32,014 bases of DNA from NCBI GenBank assembly GCA_038257535.1, contig JBBSJE010000057.1:1-32014 (forward strand), read 5' to 3'. The stretch comes from JAGTJU01 sp038257535 (GTDB lineage: Bacteria > Myxococcota_A > Polyangia > Fen-1088). Below the pieces are notes generated by a model. That model was not told where the DNA came from and did not search any database. It saw only the letters and a program-made list of their open reading frames with translations. Positions 1 through 7,675 of the stretch are shown piece by piece; the stretch's first letter is position 1, and each line of letters starts with the position of its first letter. Position numbers and translations under genes: made by a program.

Positions 1-21
1 CTGACTCGTGATCTCATCTTT
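1..21 (+). repeat. Left terminal inverted repeat of the IS
   Basis: Starts CTGACTCGTGATCTCATC. It pairs with 1518-1538 at 17 of 21 positions, with mismatches at repeat positions 8, 10, 11 and 15. The transposase stop codon (14-16) lies inside it. Confidence 0.85.
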
Positions 22-1396
22 TCGCAGCATTCTTCGTCATAGTTGCCATTTGCCAGCCTTCGGACAGAGCTGCTAATTTTTCAAAGCCACGCCAGAGAGT
101 ATCGAGGCCTACACGTCCAGTTCCCTTACTGTTCTGCCATCCAGCGATTTTTGCTATTGCCTGATACGCCCATCGACATGAAGGCATTGTTTTGGGCAAC
201 GGAGTTCGTTCTGCTTTTTGCCATAAGACTTCTAGTTCGGGCTGCGACAAAATTGCTGTGGCTGGCGTTGTGTCATCTGGAGCGTTCGCGGTCACTTGTA
301 TTTTTAGCAACCTCATTGCGATAGGAGCTGTGATCGCCATGATTCGCAGAAAGTTATCGAGTGTTCCCATGCGTCTTTCTTCGATCTTGCAACCGGTCTT
401 CCACGCTTTGTGGAATCGTTCGATAAGCCAGCGCGCCTCGTAGTGCGCAACAATTCTGTCGACATGATGTCGCGTACGAATCGGCTCTCGTGTCAAAAGC
501 AACCACTCTAGATCTCCGTCATCGCTGCTGACGTGCACTGCGTTTACGCTAAGCGTACGATTGCCACGTGGTTCTTTGAGTTCGACAGTGATTGCTCGAA
601 GCTTGGTCGTGACTGCGCTGCGGCTCCTTGCGCTGCGGGCGCTTTGTTCCAATCCCTTCTTCTGCCCACCTCTTTGCTCAATGGTGACGGAGCGCGTCCC
701 AACTACTGGTGCGCCAAGCACCGCCTCCCACAGATGGTCATGCAATCCCTGGTCTTTGATTCGTCGATTCTGTGCAGCTCGCAGTACGAATCGGTGCTTG
801 CTTTGATCGAGAAAGTCAATGTAGTCGAATATGTCTGACTCACGATCAGCAACTCGGATTATGCGACTCTGATCAATTTGTCGTTGGCTGACTTGCTCGT
901 CCAGGCATTTCCATTTTTCGCTTTCGACTTTGAAAAGCCTATCCGCCTTCTTGGCCTTTCGACTCCATACCAGCTGTCCCAGAATTCCGAACGGAATTCC
1001 CGTGGTTGCGTTAACAGCCATTCCGGTATGAACCTCATAACCAGCTGGACTGCCTGCTTTTGTTCGCAGTTCCTCTCGCAGCGAATGTACAGGCGACACG
1101 CTGGTGGTGTCCTGTATCAAAAGCAGATCGCCCGACTGGTCTTTCGCTGCGCTCGCAGTGGCATCAAATGAAGCCAGTCTAATCATGTCGGCATCGACAG
1201 CGTCATTGCGAATCAGCTTGTAGAATCCCTCGACGCGCGCCCCGTTGTTCGCGCAAGCGACGGGGATTGATGCGCCTGGGTGACTGGCGAGTGCAGCCGC
1301 AGCATCCACGAGTCGCTGCGTGCGGCGCGCATCGCCAAGATCTGTTTTGCCAAACGTCTCCATGGCAAAATCAAAAGGATCGATGACTGAATTCAT
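14..1396 (-). CDS. IS4-family transposase (Tn5 Tnp-like)
   Basis: Transposase of 460 residues that cuts and pastes the surrounding IS. The DDE triad is visible at nearly the same numbers as in Tn5 transposase: D96 in LIQDTTS, D184 in VADRESD and E326 in WLIERFHKAWKTG. The IS4 signature Y-(2)-R-(3)-E-(6)-K is present as Y319, R322, E326 and K333. The N-terminal GDARRTQRLV stretch resembles the end-binding region of Tn5 Tnp, and the C-terminal RWAYQAIAKIAGW region resembles its dimerisation part. The reading frame is intact and full length, so the enzyme may be active. The ATG at 1396 is preceded by about 120 bp of IS leader with a short hairpin (GTCGAT/ATCGAC, 1427-1443). No accessory gene or inhibitor frame was recognised. 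Confidence 0.93.
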   Translation of the reverse strand: MNSVIDPFDFAMETFGKTDLGDARRTQRLVDAAAALASHPGASIPVACANNGARVEGFYKLIRNDAVDADMIRLASFDATASAAKDQSGDLLLIQDTTSVSPVHSLREELRTKAGSPAGYEVHTGMAVNATTGIPFGILGQLVWSRKAKKADRLFKVESEKWKCLDEQVSQRQIDQSRIIRVADRESDIFDYIDFLDQSKHRFVLRAAQNRRIKDQGLHDHLWEAVLGAPVVGTRSVTIEQRGGQKKGLEQSARSARSRSAVTTKLRAITVELKEPRGNRTLSVNAVHVSSDDGDLEWLLLTREPIRTRHHVDRIVAHYEARWLIERFHKAWKTGCKIEERRMGTLDNFLRIMAITAPIAMRLLKIQVTANAPDDTTPATAILSQPELEVLWQKAERTPLPKTMPSCRWAYQAIAKIAGWQNSKGTGRVGLDTLWRGFEKLAALSEGWQMATMTKNAAKR

Positions 1397-1488
1397 GTCG
1401 CCATTTGATCAGAAATCACAAGGCTCGTCGATCCCAAATCGACAAAACCCTTCCCCGCACAGACAGTTCGGTCGCGATTGCTAGCTAA

Positions 1489-2331
1489 GTGATCAAAATC
1501 ATTGAAACTCGTGCCTCAAAGATCAGACTAAGAGTCAGGGCCTGGGGGGGAGGCGCGACAGGCGGCGCGGGGACCCTGGGCGGCGGCGGCACCCTGGGCG
1601 GTGGCGGCATCGCGGGCGCTGGCGGAATCGCGGGCGCTGGGGGCGGCGGATCCACCACGGGCGCAGGGGGCGGCGGATCCACCAGTGGACCTATCACGGT
1701 AAAGACGACCGACGTTGTTGTCGTCGGATTGAACGCTTCGGTCACCGCCACTGTGACCGGCTCAGACAACGCTTCGGAGCTTGGCATCTGCTGGGCACAA
1801 ACCAAGGCCCCCACGATCATGTCCAGCAAACGCACGGTGGAACAACGCATGGGCTTGACTGGGTTCTCGCTGCTCGCAGGCAGTCTGGAACAGTGCACGA
1901 AGTACTTCGTGCGCGCTTACGCGATTTCAAAGTCGGGTGTGGTGACCTACGGAAATGAATTGACGTTCATCACGCCCGGGCTCATCAACGACTGCGTCGC
2001 CACTTACGTCGTGGTTAGGCGCGACTCCACCGGCTACAAGATCTACAGCACAGAATACAACCCCGGCCTCAACGAGGGGGCGGCGCTGGAAAAGGCGAAG
2101 AACAGCGGTCCAGGTGACTGGCAGATGCTACTCGTCAGCCGTGCGAAGGGCTATGGCGCCATGTTTTGCCTGTCGCAGGAAAATGTTCATCCGCCCGCAT
2201 ACTTCACGTCCGAGGGCAAGGCGACCTCGTCCGAAGCGATCGTCGACGCCAGGAATCAAGCCATTGCCGGACTGCAAGGCGCCAACCCACCACGGTCCTA
2301 TTTCATTTGCGGCACCTGGGTGAATCACTGA
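1489..2331 (+). CDS. Gly-rich secreted or lipoprotein gene, 5' end replaced by the IS
   Basis: The frame opens at a GTG inside the IS, so its first 16 residues are IS-derived. Native protein resumes at about residue 17. Residues 20-64 are a Gly-Ala-Thr-Ser linker built from repeats (GGGG, TLGGGG, IAGAGG, GGGGSTTGA). Residues 65-165 look like a fibronectin-III-like module: GICWAQTKAPT, LTGFSLLAGSLEQCTKYFVR, AYAISKSGVVTYGNEL. The rest (166-280) has paired Cys and a GYGAMFC motif, with weak likeness to DUF4189-type secreted domains. The real signal peptide or lipobox must lie beyond the left edge of the window. I do not recognise a specific function. Without its export signal the remaining product should not reach the surface, so the gene is probably inactivated. 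Confidence 0.7.
   Translation: MIKIIETRASKIRLRVRAWGGGATGGAGTLGGGGTLGGGGIAGAGGIAGAGGGGSTTGAGGGGSTSGPITVKTTDVVVVGLNASVTATVTGSDNASELGICWAQTKAPTIMSSKRTVEQRMGLTGFSLLAGSLEQCTKYFVRAYAISKSGVVTYGNELTFITPGLINDCVATYVVVRRDSTGYKIYSTEYNPGLNEGAALEKAKNSGPGDWQMLLVSRAKGYGAMFCLSQENVHPPAYFTSEGKATSSEAIVDARNQAIAGLQGANPPRSYFICGTWVNH
1518..1538 (-). repeat. Right terminal inverted repeat of the IS
   Basis: On the minus strand it begins CTGACTCTTAGTCTGATC. The first ten bases equal the Tn5 outer-end sequence. A GATC site lies within the repeat, as in the IS50 inside end, so Dam-type methylation could affect it. This is an inference by analogy. Confidence 0.85.
1552..1686 (+). repeat. GC-rich tandem repeats encoding a Gly linker
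   Basis: Imperfect in-frame direct repeats. Two 18-bp units start at about 1574 (ACCCTGGGCGG type). Two ATCGCGGGCGCTGG units follow, then two adjacent 27-bp units (1633-1659 and 1660-1686) that differ at 3 positions. They encode a flexible Gly-rich spacer, and repeat length could vary by slippage. Confidence 0.75.
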
Positions 2332-2453
2332 AGGCTCGCACTCGGGGCGGACCACTTCATCGTGGCCAGCTTCATTCGAATGCAAATAACGGGGAGAGAC
2401 GTTCGGCGATCGCGCCTGTGCGTCTATGGGTGAATTACCGATCTCCTCTTCCG

Positions 2454-2992
2454 TTAAGCGCGCGGGCGGCCAAGGGCGCGGTTGCGAACAAGATGCAAAC
2501 TCGGCTGTTGGCCCTCGTTGGTTAGGGCGTGCGCTGGTACGCGCCGGTAGGCCTCCATGTTGCTCAAGAAATCAGGGCCGCGCGTGGCGCCCTGGCCGCC
2601 AATGCCATGGCAGCTTTGGCAGTGGGTCATATACACCGGCCATCCTGAACGGTCCGAAAACCGACGCGTCGTCTGAAGAAGCTGGGCTTCATACGCAGCC
2701 CAAGTCACCAAACGGATCGACGCAAGCTGCGTGGGGTGGTGCCAAATGCTGTAGCTGTTCACCTTGTGCCCATAAACCACCTTTGGACATGGCACATCGA
2801 ATTTGTTGTGAACGGCGTAAGTGTCAGAAAAGCGGTTCAACACGTCGCCATGCTCGAAGGCAATGAAGATGGCGTTCACTTGGTCTTTGTCGCGCAGCTT
2901 CACCGGCACCTGCATGCCGTCGGTATAAACGAAGACAACAGCGTCAACCGCCTTGTTTTCAATCTTCCGCCAAACGCCGACGTAGGCGCGCT
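2454..2992 (-). pseudogene. c-type cytochrome fragment (CxxCH), 3' frameshifted
   Basis: The frame carries a class I cytochrome c start: YMTHCQSCHGIGGQGA then GPDFL. The haem-binding motif is CQSCH, and an upstream domain contains KVVYGHKVNSYSIWH. The last helix expected in such domains is out of frame. This frame ends after VRNRALGRPRA, while another frame just after it reads ARLTEEEIG, the usual start of the C-terminal helix, before homology stops near 2435. No ATG, GTG or TTG lies between the in-frame stop upstream of 2992 and the Met at 2915, although the intervening residues (VDAVVFVYTDG) look coding. The fragment overlaps the 3' end of the zinc-finger gene. Its role would have been electron transfer in the periplasm. 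The family call is good and the degenerate state is likely. Confidence 0.55.
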
Positions 2993-3213
2993 GTCACCTC
3001 GGCCGGCACATCGTTTGGTTTACCAAGGTTTAGACGCAGCTCTCGAATGGCCTCGGCAAAACTTCCGCCAAAGCGTTCGCAAGCTTGGCATCCTGAGACA
3101 TGCGCAATGACTTTGTCTCGTTCGGTGACCGGAAGATACCCGTCTAAATAGTCCGAAAGCCGCGCCAACACCTCGAAGCAATCGAGGCCACCAACATGTC
3201 GTGTTTTGATCAT
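2959..3213 (-). CDS. Anti-sigma-factor-type zinc-finger protein (zf-HC2), small or truncated
   Basis: An 84-residue protein with the anti-sigma zinc-binding pattern: Cys in LDCFEVLARLSDYLDG, followed by H-x3-C-x2-C in AHVSGCQACERF. Proteins of this family bind and hold ECF sigma factors, and many of the shortest ones lack a membrane segment, as here. No sigma-factor gene lies upstream. Instead the 5' end abuts and overlaps a phosphodiesterase fragment on the other strand (from 3196), which suggests a recombination joint at about 3196-3215 that removed the partner gene. I chose the Met at 3213 because it gives the expected N-terminal length, but no ribosome binding site supports it. The family is clear and functionality is doubtful. 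Confidence 0.6.
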   Translation of the reverse strand: MIKTRHVGGLDCFEVLARLSDYLDGYLPVTERDKVIAHVSGCQACERFGGSFAEAIRELRLNLGKPNDVPAEVTARLRRRLAED

Positions 3214-4114
3214 CAGGACATGACTGTGGTTGTGTTCTCTGCGCATGGCATGGGGCCCAACACGATGGATCTGCCAAGCACCAGCTTCCTGCCCGAGTTG
3301 CTTTACCGCATGTCGTTTCCGGGTTCTCGAGCCCTGCGTGGCGCGGCGTCTGACGAACCGCCTCCGCCGCCCGTCCTGAAGTGCCTGCGCGACAGTTGGC
3401 TGTGGGAAGTCTGGGGCCATCTGGAAGAAAAGAATCCACTTCGCCGGTTGCTACGGCGGCACGCGCCCTGGGGCGTGCTGAAACACATCGAGCCACGTCT
3501 GCCCAGCGCCTCCAACAAAAGGCGTGGCGTGCCCTTTCGCTTTGATGGATCAGGGCGTGCGCGAGGTGCCGGTGCAGCCCGCGAGTTGGTTCATGCCGCT
3601 GTGGCCTCAAATGAAGGCATTCGCCTGCCAAGCTTCTCTGAAGGCTACATTCGGTTGAACGTCACCGGCCGCGAACCCGAAGGTGTCGTGGATCGCGAAG
3701 ATTTCACCAAGACGGTGAACGAGACCATTGCCGCCCTCGAGCAACTTGTTGACGCACGAACGGGCGTGCCGATAGTCAGACGCATTGAGCGGGTTCGGAC
3801 CGATGCTTTCGACCCCGATCCAAAGCTTCCTGATGCGGACATCGTCGTCGGCTGGCAAGAAGAGCATGCCACGGACGTGGTCGATAGCCCGCTCGTGGGT
3901 CGCATCGGGCCGCTGCCCCACTTCCGCGCTGGTAGCCATCGCAGCGAAGGCTTCGTCGTCGCCGCAGGCCCAGGCATCGCCAGAGGCAGTTCATTGGCAG
4001 GAGGCCACGCGTTGGACCTCGCGCCCACCATCTTAAACTTGCCTTCTGTGTTCAAATGGCGCTCTAGCGGTCGCTGAGGGGTCGCTATTCGAGCCATTCA
4101 CGGCGTTGGCGTAA
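3196..4114 (+). pseudogene. Alkaline-phosphatase-superfamily phosphodiesterase, C-terminal fragment
   Basis: The C-terminal half of a type I phosphodiesterase/nucleotide-pyrophosphatase-like protein. The sequence opens directly in the His motif VVVFSAHGMGPN, so the N-terminal half with the nucleophile and first metal ligands is missing. Later family features are present: SEGYIRLNVTGREPEGVV, DADIVVGW, GSHRSEGFVVAAGPGIARG (a metal-binding His context) and ALDLAPTILNL. The frame ends at 4077 after SSGR, but the expected tail SLFEPFTALA continues in the next frame and ends at the TAA at 4112-4114. This shows a frameshift near 4074-4081, where the 7-mer GGTCGCT is repeated. Losing the 5' half and gaining a 3' frameshift makes it a pseudogene. 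It is related to, but not a recent copy of, the phosphodiesterase genes at 13782-17901. Confidence 0.65.
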
Positions 4115-4124
4115 GCGCAGCTTT

Positions 4125-4520
4125 TCAACGAGCATCCCAAACCACGGAAATGCCGAACGAAACAAGTGCAGGATCGGCAGAGATACAAGGAAGCTGCTCG
4201 ATGGCGCTTTGTGCCGCGAGCATACGATCGAAGGGGTCCCGGTGAGGGTTGGCCCACATCCCCGCTTTTTGCGCGTGTGGCACCGAAACGGGCAACTCGA
4301 TGAAGCCGCAACGCTTTCGCCAACCGTCAAGGTCTTGCACCAACACGTTTGCCGACGGCAACTTACCTATCCGAAACTTCGTGGCTATCTCCCATGCGCT
4401 CGCAGCGGAAATAAATATCTGATGGTCGGGCTCAGCGATGATAGCTCGCATCATCTTGGGAAGGCTTGGATCGTCAAAGGCCCACCAGAGCCAAGCATGG
4501 GTATCGAGCAAAAACCTCAT
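4125..4520 (-). CDS. vapC: PIN-domain ribonuclease toxin (VapC family)
   Basis: A 131-residue PIN-domain protein. The four acidic residues of the RNase site are visible: D6 in RFLLDTHAW, E44 in SAWEIATK, D95 in NPHRDPFDRML and D116 in CISADPAL. VapC toxins cleave tRNA or rRNA and stop growth when their antitoxin is degraded. The start is the ATG at 4520, which overlaps the antitoxin stop as ATGA. A GTG nine bases further upstream is less likely because the PIN fold begins exactly with MRFLLDT. The gene is intact and co-transcribed with the antitoxin. The RNA target cannot be read from sequence. Confidence 0.9.
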   Translation of the reverse strand: MRFLLDTHAWLWWAFDDPSLPKMMRAIIAEPDHQIFISAASAWEIATKFRIGKLPSANVLVQDLDGWRKRCGFIELPVSVPHAQKAGMWANPHRDPFDRMLAAQSAIEQLPCISADPALVSFGISVVWDAR

Positions 4521-4744
4521 CGCTCCCACAAATCCAATTCAGAAGGCGGCAAGGGATCGAAGAAACTGTCCTCGACTTTTCCGGTGCCCAACAGCCCAGG
4601 CACGCGCGCCGGCGTGGGCACAAGCGCGACCAACCGCGCGTAAGGCTTGCCGCCTTTCGCGATAATCACCTCCTCGCCGGCGTGGGCCAGTTCCAAGAGC
4701 TTAGAGAAGTTCGTCTTGGCCTCGTGGACATTCATGACCTTCAT
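4517..4744 (-). CDS. vapB: Phd/YefM-family antitoxin
   Basis: A 75-residue antitoxin that should bind DNA through its N-terminal Phd/YefM fold and mask the PIN toxin with its C-terminal tail. MNVHEAKTNFSKLLELAHAG followed by EEVIIAKGGKPYARLV is the classic family N-terminus. The tail with FFDPLPPSELDLWE is the toxin-binding type often paired with PIN toxins. The antitoxin precedes the toxin and overlaps it by four bases, which fits coupled translation. The start at 4744 matches the usual MKxMNVHEAK beginning. Only 6 bases separate the -10 box from this ATG, so the message may be leaderless. The pair probably represses its own promoter. Confidence 0.9.
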   Translation of the reverse strand: MKVMNVHEAKTNFSKLLELAHAGEEVIIAKGGKPYARLVALVPTPARVPGLLGTGKVEDSFFDPLPPSELDLWER

Positions 4745-4750
4745 CTGATA

Positions 4751-4779
4751 AGATTAGCCCTGCCAATGGACTAAGTCAA
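4751..4779 (-). promoter_or_regulatory. Promoter of the vapBC operon
   Basis: On the minus strand there is a -35 box TTGACT (4774-4779), a 17-base spacer and a -10 box TAATCT (4751-4756), close to the sigma-70 consensus with ideal spacing. Transcription would begin at or next to the antitoxin ATG (4744). Confidence 0.75.
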
Positions 4780-4789
4780 CCTGATCAGG
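4780..4789. promoter_or_regulatory. Palindrome next to the vapBC -35 box, candidate operator
   Basis: The perfect 10-bp palindrome CCTGATCAGG touches the -35 box. A related half-site (TTATCAGA) lies between the -10 box and the start codon. This layout suits autorepression by the antitoxin or toxin-antitoxin complex. Binding is inferred only. Confidence 0.4.
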
Positions 4790-4847
4790 CGTACTGTGAG
4801 CAGACGCCCCTCCCGGCCTTTCGCTTGGCCTCATGCGGCGTAATCGG

Positions 4848-5525
4848 TCATGGGTGGAGTGGACAGATGGCCAAGCGAACAGAACCAAGGTTGTCCGAGC
4901 AGAGCGAATCGCGGAACCAGAACTTCGCCGTTGCGGGTTCCTGAGCAACGGTCACCTCCACCAGCACGTTCGCCGCCGCATTCAAAGCATCGGCCGCGGT
5001 CGGCTGCGAATTGATCTCGAAGAGCTCTTTTGCGCGGTCGGGCTGGATTTCCGTACACAGCCGCCAAGCCCACGTGCCGTCCGAGCCATGTGCCACGCTG
5101 ATGGCCCCGGACATCGGGGTTAGTCGATAGCGCCCCGCAGGAAGCACCACACTGGGGGACCCCGCCGGTGGTATGCCATTGCAGTTACCGCAATGCCTGG
5201 CGCCCTGGACTTCTACGACCGCGAGCGGATCAGAGCAGGGGGGCAATGAGATCGCATCGTCTGGGGCCTCGCCGTCTGTGTCTGGCGCTTGGCTCGCCGT
5301 GTCGGACGCTTGGCTCGCCACGTCGGGGGTGGCGCCCGAAGCGTCCGGCGATGTGGCAGCGTCTGTCGCTTGCTCCGTGATGCCTGGGCTACCAGCGTCA
5401 GTTTCGGCGATCGGCTCGTACCCCAAGCGACCGCAGCCAGTGCCAATTATCGACAACAACACGAGCCTGACAAGGCCTCCTCCGACGGGGTGGCAGTGGC
5501 TCAGCGGTTTGCGTGTCGTTGGCAT
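4848..5525 (-). CDS. Hypothetical lipoprotein, myxobacterial type
   Basis: A protein of about 225 residues with a lipoprotein signal peptide ending LLSIIGTGC, giving mature CGRLGYEP. This start is a common feature of myxobacterial surface lipoproteins, from general memory. Residues about 40-95 are a low-complexity Asp/Ala/Thr/Ser/Pro spacer of the kind that lifts a domain off the membrane. The C-terminal 130 residues carry several Cys (CSDP, HCGNCNG, RLCTEI, SLCSDN, AICP), suggesting disulfides in an exported globular domain. I chose the ATG at 5525. An upstream TTG at 5552 would give an over-long signal peptide. A run of nine C lies just upstream (5571-5579). It faces the same way as the downstream vapBC operon but has its own signals. 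Function is unknown. Confidence 0.75.
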   Translation of the reverse strand: MPTTRKPLSHCHPVGGGLVRLVLLSIIGTGCGRLGYEPIAETDAGSPGITEQATDAATSPDASGATPDVASQASDTASQAPDTDGEAPDDAISLPPCSDPLAVVEVQGARHCGNCNGIPPAGSPSVVLPAGRYRLTPMSGAISVAHGSDGTWAWRLCTEIQPDRAKELFEINSQPTAADALNAAANVLVEVTVAQEPATAKFWFRDSLCSDNLGSVRLAICPLHP

Positions 5526-5615
5526 CTCGACCACGATGACTGACAGATACAACTTTCATCGACATTTTGGCCCCCCCCCTTAGCCGCCACGCTGGACGCC
5601 GCTAAGCCGTAGCCG

Positions 5616-6758
5616 CTACGTTGTTGGTGGCAATTGGAAGCGCCGAATCCAGCGCCGATCAATGTAGTCTTTCAACGCCCACGCCAAGCGGCCCTGCCAA
5701 ACCAAGGGGCGCCTCGACGCCAACGCACGGCCATTGCAAAAGTTGATAATCCGCAGGAAGTGCCGCTGCGGGTGGAACTGGTCTAAGGGTCCGCCTTTGA
5801 TCGAGGCTTGCAAGTTCTGAAGCAAGATAGGACCCGCCCGCACAGCATAAACACCGGCGCGGGGCACATGTTCCATGCCTTCCATTACGGCGCAATCCCC
5901 CGCCGCAAACAACTGGGGGAACCCCTTCACTTGCAACGCTGTGTTGGTGAGCACAAAGCCCCGTTCATCGCAAGGCAGCGACGAGGCCCCAAGCAATGGG
6001 GGCGGCGCTGCCCCCGTAGACCACAGCACAAGGTCAGCGGGCCGCGATTGCCCGTTGTCCAACACGACCGCATCGCCTTTCACGTCCGAAACCCGCTGGT
6101 TGCCGAGAAATTCTATGCCTCGGCTGGCCAAGGCCCGGCTGATCGTGTGCGTAACGCGCGCCTGCGATTGCGGCAAAGGCCCAGGTGCGCTGTCCACGAT
6201 GCACATGCGATCACGCGTCTTCTGCGCGTAGCGCTCGAACACGGCAAACGCCAACTCAAGGCCCGCAGCCCCACCACCCACCACCACGAAATGCATCGGC
6301 TTTTCACCCAAGCGCGCACGCAGATCCTTGATGCGCGCATCGATCCGCAAGGCCAACGTGGCGATCGGGCGCGTGGCAAGCGCGTGGGCCTGCGCTCCAG
6401 GGGCGTCAAGGCCTGCCGAAACCGATCCCACATTCAAACTGGCAAAGTCGTACACCATGGGTGGATGCCCTTGCAGATGCAGCGTTCGGGCTTCTGCGTT
6501 CACGCGCACCACCGGCGACACAATAAGCTGCGCGCCCACGGCTTGGGCCAGCGGGCGCAGATCAATCGTGGCTTCGTTTAACGTGTACTGGCCCGCCACA
6601 ACACCGGGCACCATGCCGGAGTAAACAGCGTCAGGCCGATCCACGATCAAAACCAGGTTCGCCTTCACACCTGCTTTGGCCCAATCACGAAGCACCTGCA
6701 CATGCGCGTGCCCACCGCCCACAAGCACAACTCGAGGAATCTTCGCAACCGGTGTCAT
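5616..6758 (-). CDS. NDH-like FAD/NAD(P) oxidoreductase of the SelD-associated family
   Basis: A 380-residue two-dinucleotide-fold flavoprotein. The N-terminus has the FAD-binding PRVVLVGGGHAHVQVLRDW, the middle has the NAD(P)-binding FVVVGGGAAGLELAFAVF, and the C-terminal part has the FAD-ribityl motif LFAAGDCAVM. The stretch YSGMVPGVVAGQYTLNEATI followed by DLRPLA is typical of the subfamily found fused N-terminally to selenide-water dikinase (SelD) in some bacteria. Here it stands alone, and no selD lies in the window. Related membrane-associated enzymes oxidise NADH or sulfide and pass electrons to quinone, but the substrate here is unknown. The ATG at 6758 is chosen over a TTG two codons upstream. 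Only 9 bases separate it from the glycosidase stop, so the two form an operon. Confidence 0.85.
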   Translation of the reverse strand: MTPVAKIPRVVLVGGGHAHVQVLRDWAKAGVKANLVLIVDRPDAVYSGMVPGVVAGQYTLNEATIDLRPLAQAVGAQLIVSPVVRVNAEARTLHLQGHPPMVYDFASLNVGSVSAGLDAPGAQAHALATRPIATLALRIDARIKDLRARLGEKPMHFVVVGGGAAGLELAFAVFERYAQKTRDRMCIVDSAPGPLPQSQARVTHTISRALASRGIEFLGNQRVSDVKGDAVVLDNGQSRPADLVLWSTGAAPPPLLGASSLPCDERGFVLTNTALQVKGFPQLFAAGDCAVMEGMEHVPRAGVYAVRAGPILLQNLQASIKGGPLDQFHPQRHFLRIINFCNGRALASRRPLVWQGRLAWALKDYIDRRWIRRFQLPPTT

Positions 6759-6767
6759 GGGCAAAGG

Positions 6768-7613
6768 TTAGCGACGCTTGAGTTGCTGCCCAGCCGCGCG
6801 GTACGCTTTGCCCACCAAGGTGGCGCGCCCCTTGGCATCGTAAAGCGAAACCGTTTCGCTTGCGGTAAGCCCAGGCGCCGCCGCTGAGGGCGGCATGGCA
6901 AACCACGCGTAACGTTCCACAAGTGGCAAAGTTTCCATCATGGCCATCGACTGCTTCGCAAACGCGGCCTGTTGGCTACGGGTGGCGTATTCCGTAGGAC
7001 TGTTCCAGCGCACCAGCGCGTACTCCGTAAGCCAGATAGGTAAACCGAACTTTTTGTGCACGCCCTCAAGGAAGGCTTTAAGCTCCGCAGTGGCTGTGGC
7101 GGGCTCGAACGCGCCCACGTAGCGATGGACACAAACAAAATCCACCCGGTACCCTCGCCGTTTGGCACCGTCCATGAATCGTTCAAGCCACGACCCCGCC
7201 CAACGCGGATCGTTGGCCGTGGCCGGGCTGCCCAAGCGAAGCCCGGTGGTCATCAGCTGGGGCCACAGATCTAGCGCTTGCTCAACGGTCAACTTGGATT
7301 GATCTAGGTGATCAGGCTCATTGAACCCCAGCAAAACATGCCCTGTGGTTTTCGCCGTGTTGAGCGCTTCGGGCGTCACGTGTTTGCGGCCCCAGATCAT
7401 GGGAACAAACTCCGCTCCCGCCGGCACGGGAACACCGTCGACGGACGGGCGCCACGTATAAAACCAGGACACCTGCACGTCCGCGATTGCCTTATCGACG
7501 CCCTCGAAGTGCCAAGCCCCCACCCCTTTCTTCGCCGAAGGCGCGGCGACGGCCGTTCGCGCCCCCAAGGCCCCGAGGACGAAGATAAGCAAGGGGACCA
7601 CGAGCTTAGGCAT
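6768..7613 (-). CDS. Secreted glycoside hydrolase, GH128-like (beta-1,3-glucanase fold)
   Basis: A 281-residue exported TIM-barrel hydrolase. Residues 1-23 form a signal peptide (MPKLVVPLLIFVLGALGART then AVAAP). The acid/base Glu sits in LLGFNEPDHLDQS and the nucleophile Glu in LPIWLTEYALVRW, the hallmark pair of the Glyco_hydro_cc/GH128 family. Aromatic substrate-groove residues are plentiful (WHFEGV, WFYTWRP, MIWGRKH). Such enzymes hydrolyse beta-1,3-glucans, for example from fungal or algal walls. The ATG at 7613 is the start that yields the signal peptide, and the longer open frame upstream has no protein-like character. It is divergent from the sulfatase at 7676 with only 62 bases between, so the promoters may overlap. 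It leads an operon with the flavoprotein downstream. Confidence 0.85.
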   Translation of the reverse strand: MPKLVVPLLIFVLGALGARTAVAAPSAKKGVGAWHFEGVDKAIADVQVSWFYTWRPSVDGVPVPAGAEFVPMIWGRKHVTPEALNTAKTTGHVLLGFNEPDHLDQSKLTVEQALDLWPQLMTTGLRLGSPATANDPRWAGSWLERFMDGAKRRGYRVDFVCVHRYVGAFEPATATAELKAFLEGVHKKFGLPIWLTEYALVRWNSPTEYATRSQQAAFAKQSMAMMETLPLVERYAWFAMPPSAAAPGLTASETVSLYDAKGRATLVGKAYRAAGQQLKRR

Positions 7614-7675
7614 GGCAGTGACAATAGCAACCGCGCTACCCTTGCGTAGAGCTGAATCGCCAGCCACCTTGCACC

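Larger units (their letters stand above)
1..1538. mobile_element. IS4-family (IS50/Tn5 group) insertion sequence
   Basis: A complete IS of 1538 bp with one transposase gene read leftward. Its ends are imperfect inverted repeats of 21 bp (bases 1-21 and 1518-1538) that match at 17 of 21 positions. Read inward, the right end starts CTGACTCTTA, the same ten bases as the Tn5 outer end, and the left end starts CTGACTC. Size and organisation fit the IS4 family. IS50-type elements duplicate 9 bp of target. The bases after the right end (1539-1547, GGCCTGGGG) would be one copy, and the partner lies outside the window. The element sits inside a Gly-rich protein gene. The window starting exactly at the IS end suggests a contig broken at a repeat. 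Confidence 0.9.

Noticed and set aside
1552..1686. GC-rich repeats as a CRISPR-like array
   Set aside because: The units are short, adjacent, in frame and encode Gly. There are no unique spacers.
3020..3631. Leftward 203-codon frame across the phosphodiesterase fragment
   Set aside because: It is antisense to recognisable phosphodiesterase sequence, has no family likeness and is in a different frame from the zinc-finger protein.
5808..6581. Long open frame opposite the flavoprotein gene
   Set aside because: It is antisense to a gene with clear FAD and NAD motifs. Its composition is typical of shadow frames in GC-rich DNA, with many Arg, Gln and His and no motif.
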